A DNA stretch of 64,000 bases from Trifolium pratense (taxonomy: Eukaryota; Streptophyta; Magnoliopsida; Fabales; Fabaceae), in the NCBI RefSeq assembly GCF_020283565.1, contig NC_060059.1, forward strand, positions 1,681,501-1,745,500, read 5' to 3'. Numbering within the stretch: position 1 is the stretch's first letter; the number at the start of each line of letters is the position of its first letter. Position numbers and translations under genes: made by a program. Under the pieces are notes generated by a model. It did not search any database, was not told the origin of the DNA, and saw only the letters and a program-made list of their open reading frames with translations. This document shows positions 1 through 11,400 of this stretch, piece by piece.

Positions 1-1989
1 TGGTATTGGAATCTTGGGATAGTTTGAGAGTAAGTGGATTTGCTTTAACAATATGGGAAAATGCTTGGAAGGCTTTGGATGCTGTTGGTGTTGGAGATAT
101 CCTTCGACACCAACATCAACAACTTCATGGGTAAGTACAATATACAAACTATTTAAAAAAATAGCATTATGCTGACGGTGTATGAAAATTAAACTAAAAA
201 CTTGAGTTGGAGTGTAGAAATGTGACTACATCTTTGATTACGGGACAACAAACATCAACTACGTCTTTCAAGAACAACAAAGGAAAACAGTAAGTGCATT
301 ATTGTAAATTTGTAGCTATAGCATTCATAATTTCATATCATGTATTTATAAATTGCTACTAAGTGTTTCAATTTTTGTAAATACTCTGCCCCAATTCTAT
401 GTATTCTTCTTGCTATGATATTGTGTGTTTTTATGGCATGTAGTGAAGTTCGTTGTGTTAGAAGACGGTTATTGTTGGAAGCTCTTGCCAATGAGCTTCC
501 AAGTGGTACCATTAGCTACTTGTCAAAAGTTGTTGCTATTGAGGAATCTGGTTTCTTTAAGATACTACATCTTGCTGATGGGACAACCATCAAAATCAAG
601 GTAAACAAATGTGTGACATATATAACATATGAAAATTATGAAGCACGGATATCAGATATGATACAAACACTGACACATCGACACCGATAATAATTTGAGA
701 AAATGATAGAATTTAATGTGATTACAAGGGTCGGTGTTCGACACCGACGCATGTCCGACACCAGAACACGTCTAATCCAAAAAGTCTCAGAGAATAAGAT
801 ACATATTCCTATGGTCACAAATGTTACACATTTACAACATTCATTAAGTTGGAGTCTGATTTGTTGAATTGGACAAGCTAGTAGTTAATGAATTTTTATT
901 TTGCAATTTAAAAGGTATTGATTGGGTGTGATGGAGTGAACTCTATGGTGGCAAAGTGGTTAAGCTTCAAGGAGGCCTCTTACACAGGGAGATATGCAAC
1001 TAGGGGTTATGTTGAGTTGAACAAAAATCATGAAATTAAGCCAATGTTCATGCAATATTTTGGCAAAGGTTTTAGAGCTGGAGCTATTCCATGTGATGAG
1101 AAGGGTGTTTATTGGTTTTTCACATGGACTCCTACAAGCAAAGGTGAATACTAAATACCCTTTTGTTCCCTCTTTATCTTTTTTGTATGGTAATTAATTA
1201 AATTTTTTGTTTCAACCAATTTTTTTAAAACTTAATCGGATATTGAATCAGTGAGATCTGGAAATCACAGTTCAACCGCAATTGAATTAGACGGTGAATA
1301 AATAAAATAAAAATAAAATTGTAGTACAACTAGGATTAAACCAACTGACAAACTGAGTAGTTTCCGATTCAACCAATTGAACGACTAATTATTGGTTTTT
1401 AAAACATTGATTTCAATTCAAAAAATGAAATAATCATCACATTCACTTGACTTGTCTAACAGATAAAGAGCTAGCACAAGACCCTGCTAAGCTAAAAGAT
1501 TATGTGTTAAGCAAACTAGAGAATATGCCAAGTGATGTTAGATCTTTCGTGGAAAAAACTGAATTAGATGCATTTCAATCAACTCCATTGAGATATAGAC
1601 ATCCTTGGGAGCTTATAATGGGAAATATTAGTAAAAACAATGTTTGTGTGGTTGGAGATGCTTTACATCCTATGACACCTGATCTTGGACAAGGGGGGTG
1701 TTGTGCTTTAGAGGATGGGGTGGTTTTAGCAAGGTGCTTAGCAGAGGCCTTTTTCAGAAAACCAAATGAAGAAAAAGAAGAATACAAAAGGATTGAAGAA
1801 AGTTTGAAGAAATATGCAAAGGAAAGAAGATGGAGATGCATTGATCTCATAAGTACAGCTTATATTGTGGGTTTTATTCAGCAAAGTAATTCAAAATTTG
1901 TTAACTTCATTAGGGATACAATTTTGGCTACATTCCTAGCTGTTCAGTTGTTGAAGAAGTCAGATTTTGATTGTGGTCAACTAAAATAG
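1..1989 (+). CDS. FAD-dependent monooxygenase (MO1/CTF2-like), copy 1, 5' end outside window
   Basis: Flavoprotein monooxygenase of the plant MO1/CTF2 group (zeaxanthin-epoxidase/salicylate-hydroxylase-like fold); substrate unknown. Exons read as 1-130, 218-289, 444-600, 915-1143 and 1463-1989 (stop TAG), all with GT-AG borders and consistent phases, so the visible part is open. The FAD N-terminal exon lies off the window. Seen: the DG motif GCDGVNS in exon 915-1143, and a canonical second FAD motif [15 protein letters not shown] in the last exon. Compared with the tandem copy at 4968-6723 it has one extra intron (131-217), lacks three codons at the start of exon 444-600, and has introns 3 and 4 enlarged by repeat insertions. 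Sure of family; exact orthology is not resolved. Confidence 0.88.
645..793. repeat. Repeat insertion in intron 3 of monooxygenase copy 1
   Basis: The intron is 314 bp here but 137 bp in the tandem copy. Flanks align (same AGATACATATTCCTATGGTC block on the 3' side); the extra ~150 bp is rich in CGACACCGA-type words in both orientations (for example TCGGTGTTCGACACCGAC). Looks like a short legume repeat fragment; family and boundaries not defined. Confidence 0.55.
1225..1412. repeat. Repeat insertion in intron 4 of monooxygenase copy 1
   Basis: Intron 4 is 319 bp here against 90 bp in the tandem copy. The extra stretch holds words such as GATTAAACCAACTGACAAACTG and CCGATTCAACCAATTGAACG, typical of dispersed legume repeats. 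No target-site duplication was identified. Confidence 0.45.
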
Positions 1990-2739
1990 CTCTAATTAAT
2001 AACATAATATATTGCCATTGCCATTGCCATGATAATAAACTTGATAAAAGTTTTGATGATAAAATAGCAGTGTATTTTGTTTTCATAAGTTAGTTCATTA
2101 ATAGAATGGTCCACCATGTATAATACAATTTTGTCTCATAGTGATAATAAATAAGGGATATTTATTATCAGTTGTACTATAATTGGAAATAACCCGCGAT
2201 AGGGTTGACCGTTCTCATATCTAAGTCTGTTGAGAGATCTCTGTCTTCACTGATGAGTATATATATTAATTATCATCAGGCTAATATACACTCTGATAGA
2301 AACATGTATATCATCTCATCGGTGAGAGGTAGAAGAACTCTCAACCCTAACTTATTATCTAAAGATCAAAATCTCGTCATACAAAGTACACATTTACTGC
2401 ATTATTTCTATATGCTATAATTTTGTATTTACTGATCTATGGCTGGCTGTCAAGAATTTCCTTCATTTGGACGTTCTTTTGTGAAAACCGCCAGATCGAA
2501 TCGAATTTTGGATTGATTTTTAAAAACTGATCCAAACCGCATATATATATATATATATATATAATTTCACATTAGCAAAAGGTATACAAGCAACAAGATG
2601 TGCGCGCCGCTAAACCTTTTTATATAGCAAAATCCAATATTTGAAAAACTACATTCATATACCTAGTTGACACAACATTACTATGCATGACCTTTTGAAA
2701 TCATTTCAAAAGGTTTACGGCCTCTAGTGCTAGAAAGGC
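1990..2739. other. Intergenic, AT-rich; short fragment of a hAT-like MITE
   Basis: No gene seen. Around 2485-2545 the words AATCGAATTTTGGATTGATT and CTGATCCAAACCGCATA match the interior of the element at 31672-32278, so this looks like a truncated relative, followed by an (AT)n run at 2542-2562. Confidence 0.4.
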
Positions 2740-3240
2740 AAAAGTATCGAATGTAAACGGTACAAAAACATGTTGATTATATTGTTAGAGTGTGCTTTCT
2801 CATGTTTGGCCATTTTGCTTGAAGCAGCTTTGAGGGATGCTCGTCCCACGGTAAAATCTCCGACCCCTAGTCTCACAAGTTGAGAAACTCCAGTCAAATC
2901 TACACAAACATGTTTCCATCTATCCATCCATACACCATAACATCCGTTGGACGAAGTGTCGATCTCCCTTCTTTTGGGTCAGTCAAGAAGTTCACTGGTG
3001 CCGCTTTCTTCACAGAAATTCTCGCACACTTGAAAATATCAAAAAATACATTTCTGACCATGTCATGCATGTATTTGAAGTCTGGAAGCTCCCTACAATG
3101 AGTTGCATCTCCCCAAAAGTATCGACACACGCTTTACGATAAACAGGACATACCTCATCCGTAGGAAATAACGAGCAGTACCTAAGGATGGTACGATACT
3201 CAACCAGGAACATGTGTTGGCCTAACTCATCAATGATGAT
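2740..3240 (-). pseudogene. C-terminal remnant of a retroelement-type (reverse-transcriptase-linked) ORF, copy A
   Basis: Minus-strand reading frames 2730-3261 resemble, from memory, the C-terminal region of abundant legume reverse-transcriptase-associated (sometimes auxilin-like-annotated) proteins: blocks such as EYRTILRYC, FPTDEVCPVYRKAC, APVNFLTDP, GRSTLRPTDVMVYGW and CVDLTGVSQLV are readable but split over frames. The reading frame continues beyond the hAT-like insertion at 3241-4016 (HAQDFLLVI block, 4021-4050), showing the transposon broke it. Non-functional. A second, shorter copy lies at 4494-4780. Confidence 0.6.
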
Positions 3241-4016
3241 TAAGGGTGGCAAAGCGGGCAAGCCCGCCCCGTTAAGCCTCGGCCCGCTTAAGCCCGCCTA
3301 AAGGCGGTACAAGCCGAGCCGAGCCAACTTAGGTGGCCGAGTCTAAAATCGCAGCCCGTCCCATTTAATAGCGGACAAGCGAGTTGGCGGACCGGCTCGT
3401 CAAACAAAAAGTTTTTATTTTATTTTATTTTTTATTTTGACACTTGTGTTGTTACGAAAAACATGTATGTAGCTTATGAGACAAAATCATCAAGGAAGAA
3501 TGACATAAGTCCGTTGATTATCTACTTATAATTAATATGTATGTAGTCACTCTAATTATCAAAGAAGTATTTGATATGTGTTTAAGGTAATGAACCGGAA
3601 AAAATGTGAACCACACCATATGAGATGTTTCAAGTAATAAAATAAAAAAAAGTAAGTTACACTAGAAATCCGGTGAAGAAGAAGAACGAGTATGAAGACC
3701 GAAGAGACAATAAGAGAGTAAAGCCGCAACAAGTAATCTAAATTTGACACCGGTTGTATGAATGAATAGAAGAAAAAAACTAAATTTATTTTAAATAAGT
3801 CTTGTATTACTATTCATTACTAAAAAAAAAATAGTTTTTATATTTTTATATAACTCGCGGGTCAGCCTGCCTCGCCACGTGCTCGCCCTGCTTTTTAAGC
3901 GAGTTCGGCGGGACGAGCCAACTAAAGGGATCGAGCTCAAAACTTAAGCTCAGCCCGCCAAAAATGGTGGGATAAACTGACCAGTCCGACGGGTTGGACC
4001 CGTTTTGCCACCCCTA
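3241..4016. mobile_element. Non-autonomous hAT-like element, 776 bp, with 8-bp TSD
   Basis: Starts TAAGGGTGGCAAAGCGGG and ends CCCGTTTTGCCACCCCTA, imperfect terminal inverted repeats. Flanking 8-mers are ATGATGAT (3233-3240) and ATGAGGAT (4017-4024), 7 of 8 matching, the target duplication length of hAT elements. Sub-terminal GC-rich CCCGCC/GGCGGG words at both ends, AT-rich middle, no transposase frame. It interrupts the retroelement remnant. Confidence 0.8.
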
Positions 4017-4049
4017 ATGAGGATAACAAGGAGAAAGTCTTGAGCATGA

Positions 4050-4301
4050 AAATTTCTCATCTCACCCACTTACTTTCTCACCTATCCCCTATTTTTTCAT
4101 TTTTGCCCTTGGTCAAAAAATTTGGAATGCATTTTCCGAATTTTTTTAGTTCAAATTTGGAAAAAATTCGGAAAACACATTCCGAAGTTGTTTTTAAAGG
4201 CAAAAAAATTCGGTAAGCGCATTCCGAATTTTTTGACCAATGGCGAAAATGGAAAAACAAGGAGTAGGTGAGAAAGTGATTGAGTGGGATGAAAAATTTT
4301 C
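4050..4301. mobile_element. Foldback MITE, ~252 bp, TSD CTTGAGCATGA
   Basis: The left ~85 bp (CTCATCTCACCCACTTACTT and onward to TGGTCAAAAAATT) is repeated inverted at the right end. An 11-bp perfect duplication CTTGAGCATGA sits at 4039-4049 and 4302-4312. Length of TSD and long inverted arms suggest a Mutator-type foldback MITE. Interior carries AAAAATTCGG/CCGAATTTTT sub-repeats, as does the element at 24421-24675. Confidence 0.78.
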
Positions 4302-4493
4302 CTTGAGCATGAGCAATGCATGTGTTTCCAACTAATAAAAATGCATTAATTGCTTGAGAGCAATTTTTCAAACATTTTACATGTATTTTACAAAATGTTG
4401 CTTTATGCATTTTACATGTATTTCATGCCTTCAATATCATCGGAAGGAATTTTTAACTATAATTATTTGTCAACCTTTAAATAAATGAATATA

Positions 4494-4780
4494 TATCGGG
4501 CGAAGTGTCGATCTCATTTTTTGTGGGTTGGTCAAGAAGTTTATTGGTGTCTATTTCTTTACATAAATTCCCGCACACCTGAAAATAAAAAATAAAAAAA
4601 CACATATTTGGCCAGGTTATGCATGTATTTGAAGTCTGAAAGCTCCCTATAATGAGTCATATGCTCCCCAAAAGTGTCGAGACACGTTTTACGATAAACA
4701 AGACAAACCTCATCCGTAGAAAATAAATGAATCATGAGGCAGTACCTAAGGATGGTACGATACTCAACCGAGGACATGCG
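4494..4780 (-). pseudogene. Retroelement-type ORF remnant, copy B
   Basis: Diverged second copy of the remnant at 2740-3240: shared words include GGGCGAAGTGTCGATCTC, ATGCATGTATTTGAAGTCTG and CCTAAGGATGGTACGATACT. The minus frame reads SSVEYRTILRYC, TDEVCLVYRKTCLDTFGEH. Truncated near the GRSTLRP block. It directly abuts the promoter region of monooxygenase copy 2. Confidence 0.6.
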
Positions 4781-4783
4781 TAT

Positions 4784-4902
4784 CATAAATAAACTTAATT
4801 CTTGAGCTCTTCTTTGAAGTATTATCCTGAATGCAATATCATCTTTGCACGATACTAGTATTATAAATAAAGTTCTTGAGCTCTTCTTTGAAGTATTATC
4901 CT
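4784..4902 (+). promoter_or_regulatory. Duplicated core-promoter block upstream of monooxygenase copy 2
   Basis: A block with a TATA-like element followed by TTCTTGAGCTCTTCTTTGAA is present twice, at 4784-4828 (CATAAATAAA) and 4861-4902 (TATAAATAAA), about 75 bp apart. The second TATA (4862-4869) lies ~105 bp before the start codon at 4968. Role inferred from position and sequence only. Confidence 0.5.
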
Positions 4903-4967
4903 TACCTAAAAGCAAAGCTTCTATTTACTCTATCTATCCTAAATTCCTAATATATATACTTATAGTA

Positions 4968-6723
4968 ATGGAAACAGTAATTGAAGAAGATATTGTGATT
5001 GTAGGAGCTGGAATTGCTGGCCTCACAACATCCTTGGGGCTTCACAGGTCGATATAATAACCTCTCCTACACATGTGATACTTGATTAGCCATATATAAA
5101 AATTAAAAGTGTGATTAGTGACTACTTATTCAAATCACCCATTCAAAATTATATAGTTAATTAAATTATACACAATTAAGCACAATTTTACACTTTTTTT
5201 TACCACAGGTTAGGTGTAAAAAGTTTGGTATTGGAATCTTGGGATTCTTTAAGAGTAAGTGGATTTGCTTTAACATTATGGGAAAATGCTTGGAAGGCTT
5301 TGGATGCTGTTGGTGTTGGAGACATCCTTCGCCACCAACATCTACAACTTCATGGGATTGTCACTACTTCTTTGGTCACTGGCCAACAAACATCAACTAT
5401 ATCTTTCAAGGACAACAAAGAAAAGCAGTAACTGCACTATGCAACTATAACATTCACATCGTGCTTTTACAATAATTGTCGCATTTGACTATTTTACGCA
5501 TATTAAAAATATAATAAAAAAAAGAAAGAAGAGAATGCCTAAATTGTATATATATTGTGTGTTTTTATGACATGTAGTGGAGCACATGAAGTTCGTGGTG
5601 TTAGAAGGAGGTTATTGTTGGAAGCCCTTGCCAATGAGCTTCCGAGTGGAACCATTAGGTACTTGTCAAAGGTTGTTGCTATTGAGGAATCTGGCTTCTT
5701 TAAGATACTACATCTTACTGATGGAACAACCATAAAAACCAAGGTAAATAATATGTATAACATAAGTAACATACTAACATATGAAATTAGATAGTAAGTA
5801 AGATACATATTCCTATGGTCACAAATGTCACACATTTACAACATTCAATAAATTGGAGTTGGAGTTGTTGAATTCAAAAGGTATTGATTGGGTGTGATGG
5901 AGTGAACTCTATGGTGGCAAAGTGGCTAAGCTTCAAGGAGGCCTCTTACACAGGAAGATATGCAATCAGGGGTTATGCAGAGTTGAATACCACTCATGAA
6001 ATTGAGCCAATATTCATGCAGTATTTTGGCAAAGGTTTTAGAGCTGGAGCTATTCCATGTAATGACAAGGGTGTTTATTGGTTTTTCACATGGACTCCTA
6101 TCAACCAAGGTGAATACTAAATGTAGATAAACTTTTCTTCCCATTTATCTTTTGCATAAAATGAAATAATTGTCACACTTTACTTAATTTGTGTGACAGA
6201 TAAAGAGCTAGCACAAGACCCTGCTGAACTGAAGCAATATGTGTTAAGCAAGCTAGAGATGATTCCAAGTGATGTTAGATATTTCATAGAAAAAACTGAA
6301 TTACATGCATTTCAACCAACTCCATTGAGATATAGACATCCTTGGGAGCTTATAATGGGAAATATTAGTAAAAGCAATGTTTGTGTTGCTGGAGATGCTT
6401 TACACTCTATGCCACCTGATCTTGGTGAAGGGGGGTGTTGTGCTTTAGAAGATGGGGTGGTTTTAGCAAGATGCCTAGGTGAGGTCTTTTCCAAAAAACC
6501 AAAAAAAGAAGAAATATACAAAAGGATTGAGGAAAGTTTGAAGAAATATGCAAAGGAAAGAAGATGGAGATGCATTGATCTAATTACTACATCTTATATT
6601 GTTGGTTTTATTATGCAAAGTGGTTCAAAATCTGTTAACTTCATCAGAGATACAATTTTGGCTACATTTCTAACTGTTCTGCTGTTGAAGAAGTCAGATT
6701 TTGATTATGGTCAACTAAAATAG
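4968..6723 (+). CDS. FAD-dependent monooxygenase (MO1/CTF2-like), copy 2, complete
   Basis: Predicted 405-aa flavin monooxygenase. Exons 4968-5047, 5209-5427, 5578-5743, 5881-6109 and 6200-6723; phases sum exactly. Residues 9-18 give the Rossmann dinucleotide motif [10 protein letters not shown]; the DG motif GCDGVNS is at about 159-165; the second FAD (GD) motif at 296-310 reads [15 protein letters not shown]. Family members usually have [11 protein letters not shown] there, as copy 1 does; S301, P303 and E308 are therefore unusual and could affect FAD binding. Ends in a hydrophobic stretch and basic tail. The start was chosen because it is the first ATG of the frame immediately before the FAD motif. 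Substrate not predictable. Confidence 0.9.
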
Positions 6724-7494
6724 CTCTAGTTATTATTAGTGACCAAATATATTGCCATGATAATAAACTTGTGTCATTTACTTTTTTTTCAATAATAAGA
6801 AAATTGGTAATATTAATTAAGAGTACATTTGGAAATAAAAATATCTTTTATGTGTTCATTTTATAAGGGGATCTTCCAAAAATAATTATTAATAAAAAAA
6901 ATACTATTTCATATGGCTACGAATTCCTCTATTATAATTTTATCGGAATAATTATTATTAATAATTAATAATATAGTCAAAGTCCATCAATTATAGATAA
7001 TGAATGAATGGTAATTTGGTAATAAGCAAATGGGAAAAGAATAATTAAGTAGCTTCTTTATAATGGATTGTTCGGAAGAACTCGATTTTAATTTCTGATA
7101 AACACTTCGTCAAAAAAAAAAAAAAAATCTAATGAACACAATTTTTTGCCAAACTTTTTTAATTTCGTGTTCGAACTTTAAATTATCGGAACCTCTTTAT
7201 CTGAAGAACCAAGAGAATAATGTCAACAAAAAATAAAGAAATAAAGCATATATTTATTTCAACACCTAAATTAATCAATTTATACTTTACGTTTGTTTGC
7301 TATTTAAATTAGGTACATTTTTGGATCGAAAGACTACTTTTGAACGTATTCTCAACAAACAATCCTAAACTTGCATCACCTAGAAAAGCATTTTCATTAC
7401 TTTGCTTCTTTCTTTCTTTTTTCCTTAATTTGGCGAGTGTTCCGCACGTCTTCATTCTTTAATGGGAAACAAATATCAGTTTTGACTATTAGTT
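6724..7494. other. Intergenic, AT-rich
   Basis: Holds the 3' UTR of monooxygenase copy 2 and AT-rich DNA. No gene or clear repeat seen. Confidence 0.6.
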
Positions 7495-7796
7495 TGCTAA
7501 GAAGTCTCACATCTGTTGAGAGATGACCTGACTAAGTGTTTATAAACTAGAGACAATCCTCACTTTTAAGATGATATCAGAGCCTCTCCAAGATCCGTTG
7601 GGCCACCCGATATCGGGCCACCTATACCATTTGTATCCGAGTATCAAGCCCAATAGCGCTGAACGCGAGGGTGTGTGTTAAGAAGTCCCACATCGGTTGA
7701 GAGATGACCTGACTAAGTGTTTATAAACTAGAGGCAATCCTCACATTACAAGCCGGTTTTGTAAGGATGAGTTAGGCCCAATACTCATTTCTAAGA
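7495..7796 (+). mobile_element. TRIM retroelement, 302 bp, TSD TAGTT
   Basis: Short direct LTRs: left 7495-7571 (internally shortened) and right 7676-7796, sharing TAAGAAGTCxCACATCxGTT and TGACCTGACTAAGTGTTTAT. Immediately after the left LTR, TGATATCAGAGCC (7572-7584) resembles the initiator tRNA-Met primer-binding site (usual form TGGTATCAGAGC). Perfect 5-bp target duplications TAGTT at 7490-7494 and 7797-7801. No coding capacity, as expected for a TRIM. Confidence 0.85.
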
Positions 7797-7801
7797 TAGT
7801 T

Positions 7802-8400
7802 TTTCACGATTAGTTTTGTTAATTTTTTTATTAAGTTAGTTTTAGTTTTTTCTATAAGAAATTAGAGTAAGAGGATAATTTCTAATACAAGATAAAAAAG
7901 GAAAATATTAAACCATGCCCCGAAAATTAACTAGTTAAACATACCATTAAAGAATGTTTATTTTAAAACTTGTGCATTCAATACCTCAAAAATATAAAAA
8001 ATATATATTTTTAACAATAATTTTATCTTAATTTTTCTTTTTTAACATGTTTAACAAGTGTCTGATGCACTATTTAACAATTAGCATGACCCTTTAAAAA
8101 TAACAATCGATAAAAAAAAATATAAAAAACTAGACAAAAAGAATCCAAAAGTATTTAAAAGTGTTTCCCAAAAAAAAAGTATTTAAAAGTTAACTCTAAA
8201 AACTGATGATTAAAAAAACTTAGATTTTGTAAAAAAAAAAAAAAACTTAGGTATTTCACAAAAAAAGAAAAGAAACATTAGGTAACAAAATAAATAAAAT
8301 TGACCAAAATAAAGACTAAGTAAAAAAAGAAATGATGAAAAATATATTTAAAACGAACGGTCCTGATCAGGGTTTACCCACATAGATAGAAGAGAATAAA
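7802..8400. other. Intergenic / UBC23 upstream region
   Basis: AT-rich, several A-runs; no gene. The proximal part presumably holds the UBC23 promoter, but I see no clear TATA element. Confidence 0.5.
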
Positions 8401-8402
8401 AC

Positions 8403-11400
8403 ATGGAATGACGAATTTACCCTTTCGCCGCTGCAACAACAAAATACTCGACTTCTTCGCATGTTCTTCTTCTTCATCATCGTCGTGTCGTCTTCAACTC
8501 ATAAACGCAAACTCGTTCTTCTTTCTTCGTAAGCTTCACTTTCATCTTCTCTTCTTCCCACAGCTATATAGGTTTTCGTATTCATTCTATAATTTTCTTT
8601 TTCAATTAATGTCTAATATTCGTTTTTCTATCTCCAAATTCAATTTTGTTTTCTTCAACGATTAACCTCTTGCAGCGCCGATCAATCTAAAAACCTAGCT
8701 CATTCGTTTATTTCTTTTCTTTTTTTAATGTTCGATCAATTTGTTCGCTTTTTCTTTTGATTTATTGAGCTACCCTAGGGTATGTTAATCCATGTTTTGA
8801 TTATTGTTTTTCTTAGGATATAATCGATTATGATTTAATCTGATTGAGCTAAAAATATTTATTGACGATGTTGTGTGTGTGCGTGTCAATTTGAATTTAA
8901 AAAACTGGGTTTTGAATTATGATTCGCAGCTAAACCATGTTTTTGTTTGATTCTGTTATGTGATTTTAGATCCACAACAATTTTGGAGTTTTTTTGTTGG
9001 CATATTGATTAAAGTTGGATTTTTTTTTTTAAAAGTTGGAATTTTTTGTTGGCATATTGATTAAAGTTGGAATTTTTAGAAGTTTAGTACTGATGTTTTC
9101 TTGAAACCAATTTCTTCAAATGTCTTTTGAATGTTTTTTAATTATTAGTACTATATTATTTAGTCAAGAATAAATTTTTTCCATTCTTATAAGTAGTAGT
9201 ACTTGGATTTGATAAGGTTTTTAGTGTTCAATTGCTGAGTTGAATGTTGAATAAGAAGAATGTAATGACTATCTCATGACATTGATGTTTTGTAATTTTA
9301 GATGGAAGTTCAACAGCATGATACACTTTCTGAAAACAATGAGGCCGAGCCCGATGGAGTTTCTTGTAAGAAAAGTAATGCCGTGCAAATTTATAGACAA
9401 GATGTTGTGAAGAATAAAAACGGTGGGATGATTGGGATTGTGACGGAAGTTAATGGTGATTCAGATTCGGATTCAGATAGCGAAGTATCTGATGATGAGG
9501 ATGATAGTGAGGATGAGGATGGTGATGTTGAAGAAGGTGATGAAAGTAATAATGGTTGTAGAAATTCTGATAGGAATGATGCTTCTGTGCATGGTAAAAC
9601 TGCTGCTCTTCAGACTAACGAGCTACGTGTACTCTGGATGGATGAATCTGAATCCACACAGACTTTCGGCGACGTCGAGGTTATTGATCGTGGATTCTTA
9701 CATGGTGATTTTGTAGCTGCTGCCTCTGATCCTACTGGGCAAGTGGGTGTTGTGGTTGATGTCAATATGTCTGTGGATTTGTTGGCCCATGATGGATCTA
9801 TTGTAAAAGAGGTCTCATCAAAAGCCTTACAGCGTATTAGGGATTTCACTGTTGGTGATTATGTGGTGCTCGGGTCTTGGCTAGGAAGAGTTGATGAGGT
9901 TTTGGATAATGTGACTGTTTTATTCGATGATGGTTCAGTTTGTAAAGTCTCCAAAGCAGATCCAATGAATCTTAAACCGATTTCAAAGAATATTCTTGAA
10001 GATGGGCATTTCCCTTATTACCCAGGGCAACGTGTAAGGGCCAAGTCTTCATCAATCTTCAAGATGGCTAGGTGGTTGTCTGGCCTGTGGAAAGCAAATA
10101 GGTTAGAAGGTACTGTCACCAATGTTACAGTTGGATCAGTGTTCGTTTATTGGATAGCATCTGCAGGTTATGGACCATATTCTTCTACTTCCCCAGCTGA
10201 GGAACAGAGTCCGAAAAACTTAAAATTGTTGTCTTGTTTTGCTCATGCAAATTGGCAATTGGGTGACTGGTGTCTTTTACCCTCATCTGCACTGTCATCT
10301 TCTGTTTCCATCAACAAGAGCAAATCAAAATTGGAACGCAACAATTCTGTTAATATTGAATTAGATTCTAATCAAACAGGGAGTGGGTGTGAATCAGAAG
10401 ACGCTACAGTTGAGGAATCAAATGGGAATAAGGATGCTATGGACCTTGATCCGGTGGGTGCTTTGGAAGGGAACGATGGAAATGATAGAAAGAATCCTTC
10501 ACGCGAATCTAGCTCATGTGGTAGTTCTATCTCAGTATCAAAGGACCCTGTCCATGAAGCCTGGCCTCTTCACCGCAAGAAAATAAGGAAAGTTGTCATC
10601 AGGAAAGAAAAGAGAGCTCGGAAGAAAGATGAAAGCTTTGAAAAAGCTCTTCTAATTTCCAACACCAGGACAAGAGTTGATGTTGCTTGGCAGGATGGAA
10701 CAATAGAGCGTGAACTATATTCTACGAGTTTAATTCCTATTGATAATCCTGGTGATCATGAATTTGTTTCAGAACAGTATGTTGTGGAGAAGACCTCTGA
10801 TGTTGGTGAGGATAATTGTGAAACTAGCCGAGTTGGGGTGGTGAGGAGTGTTAATGCCAAAGAGCGGACAGCTTGTGTGAGGTGGATAAAACCAGCTGCC
10901 AGGGCAGATGATCCCCGAGAATTTGACAAGGAGGAAATTGTTAGTGTCTATGAGCTAGAGGGCCATCCAGATTATGATTACTGCCACGGGGACGTGGTTG
11001 TTAGACTATCACCTGTGACTGTCTCTTCAGAAGCTTCTGTTGGAGAGTCCATTGAGAAATCGAAGCAGGAAAATGAAGAAAGGGGACTTAAAAAGGAAGC
11101 TGGAACCCAAACAGAAAATGCATCTGCTGGCGAAAGGGATGTGGAGTTCTCAGACCTCTCTTGGGTTGGAAATATAACTGGCCTTAAGAATGGTGATATT
11201 GAAGTTACTTGGGCTGATGGGATGGTATCAACGGTATGCTCATTTCATTTATTAAATTTCTCACTGTTCTGTTATTTTGTTGATAAAAGATAAATGCTGC
11301 ATTTTACTAATATTCAGTTTTGTACATACATTATTAATACAACTCTAGCAATCTGCTTGTGTTGTTTCTATCGGTAGAATAGGATTTTACTTTTGGATGC

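Noticed and set aside
8820..9301. Search for CRISPR arrays, phage or bacterial defence operons in the window
   Set aside because: All genes have eukaryotic introns and plant families; regular repeats found are transposon-derived or microsatellites.
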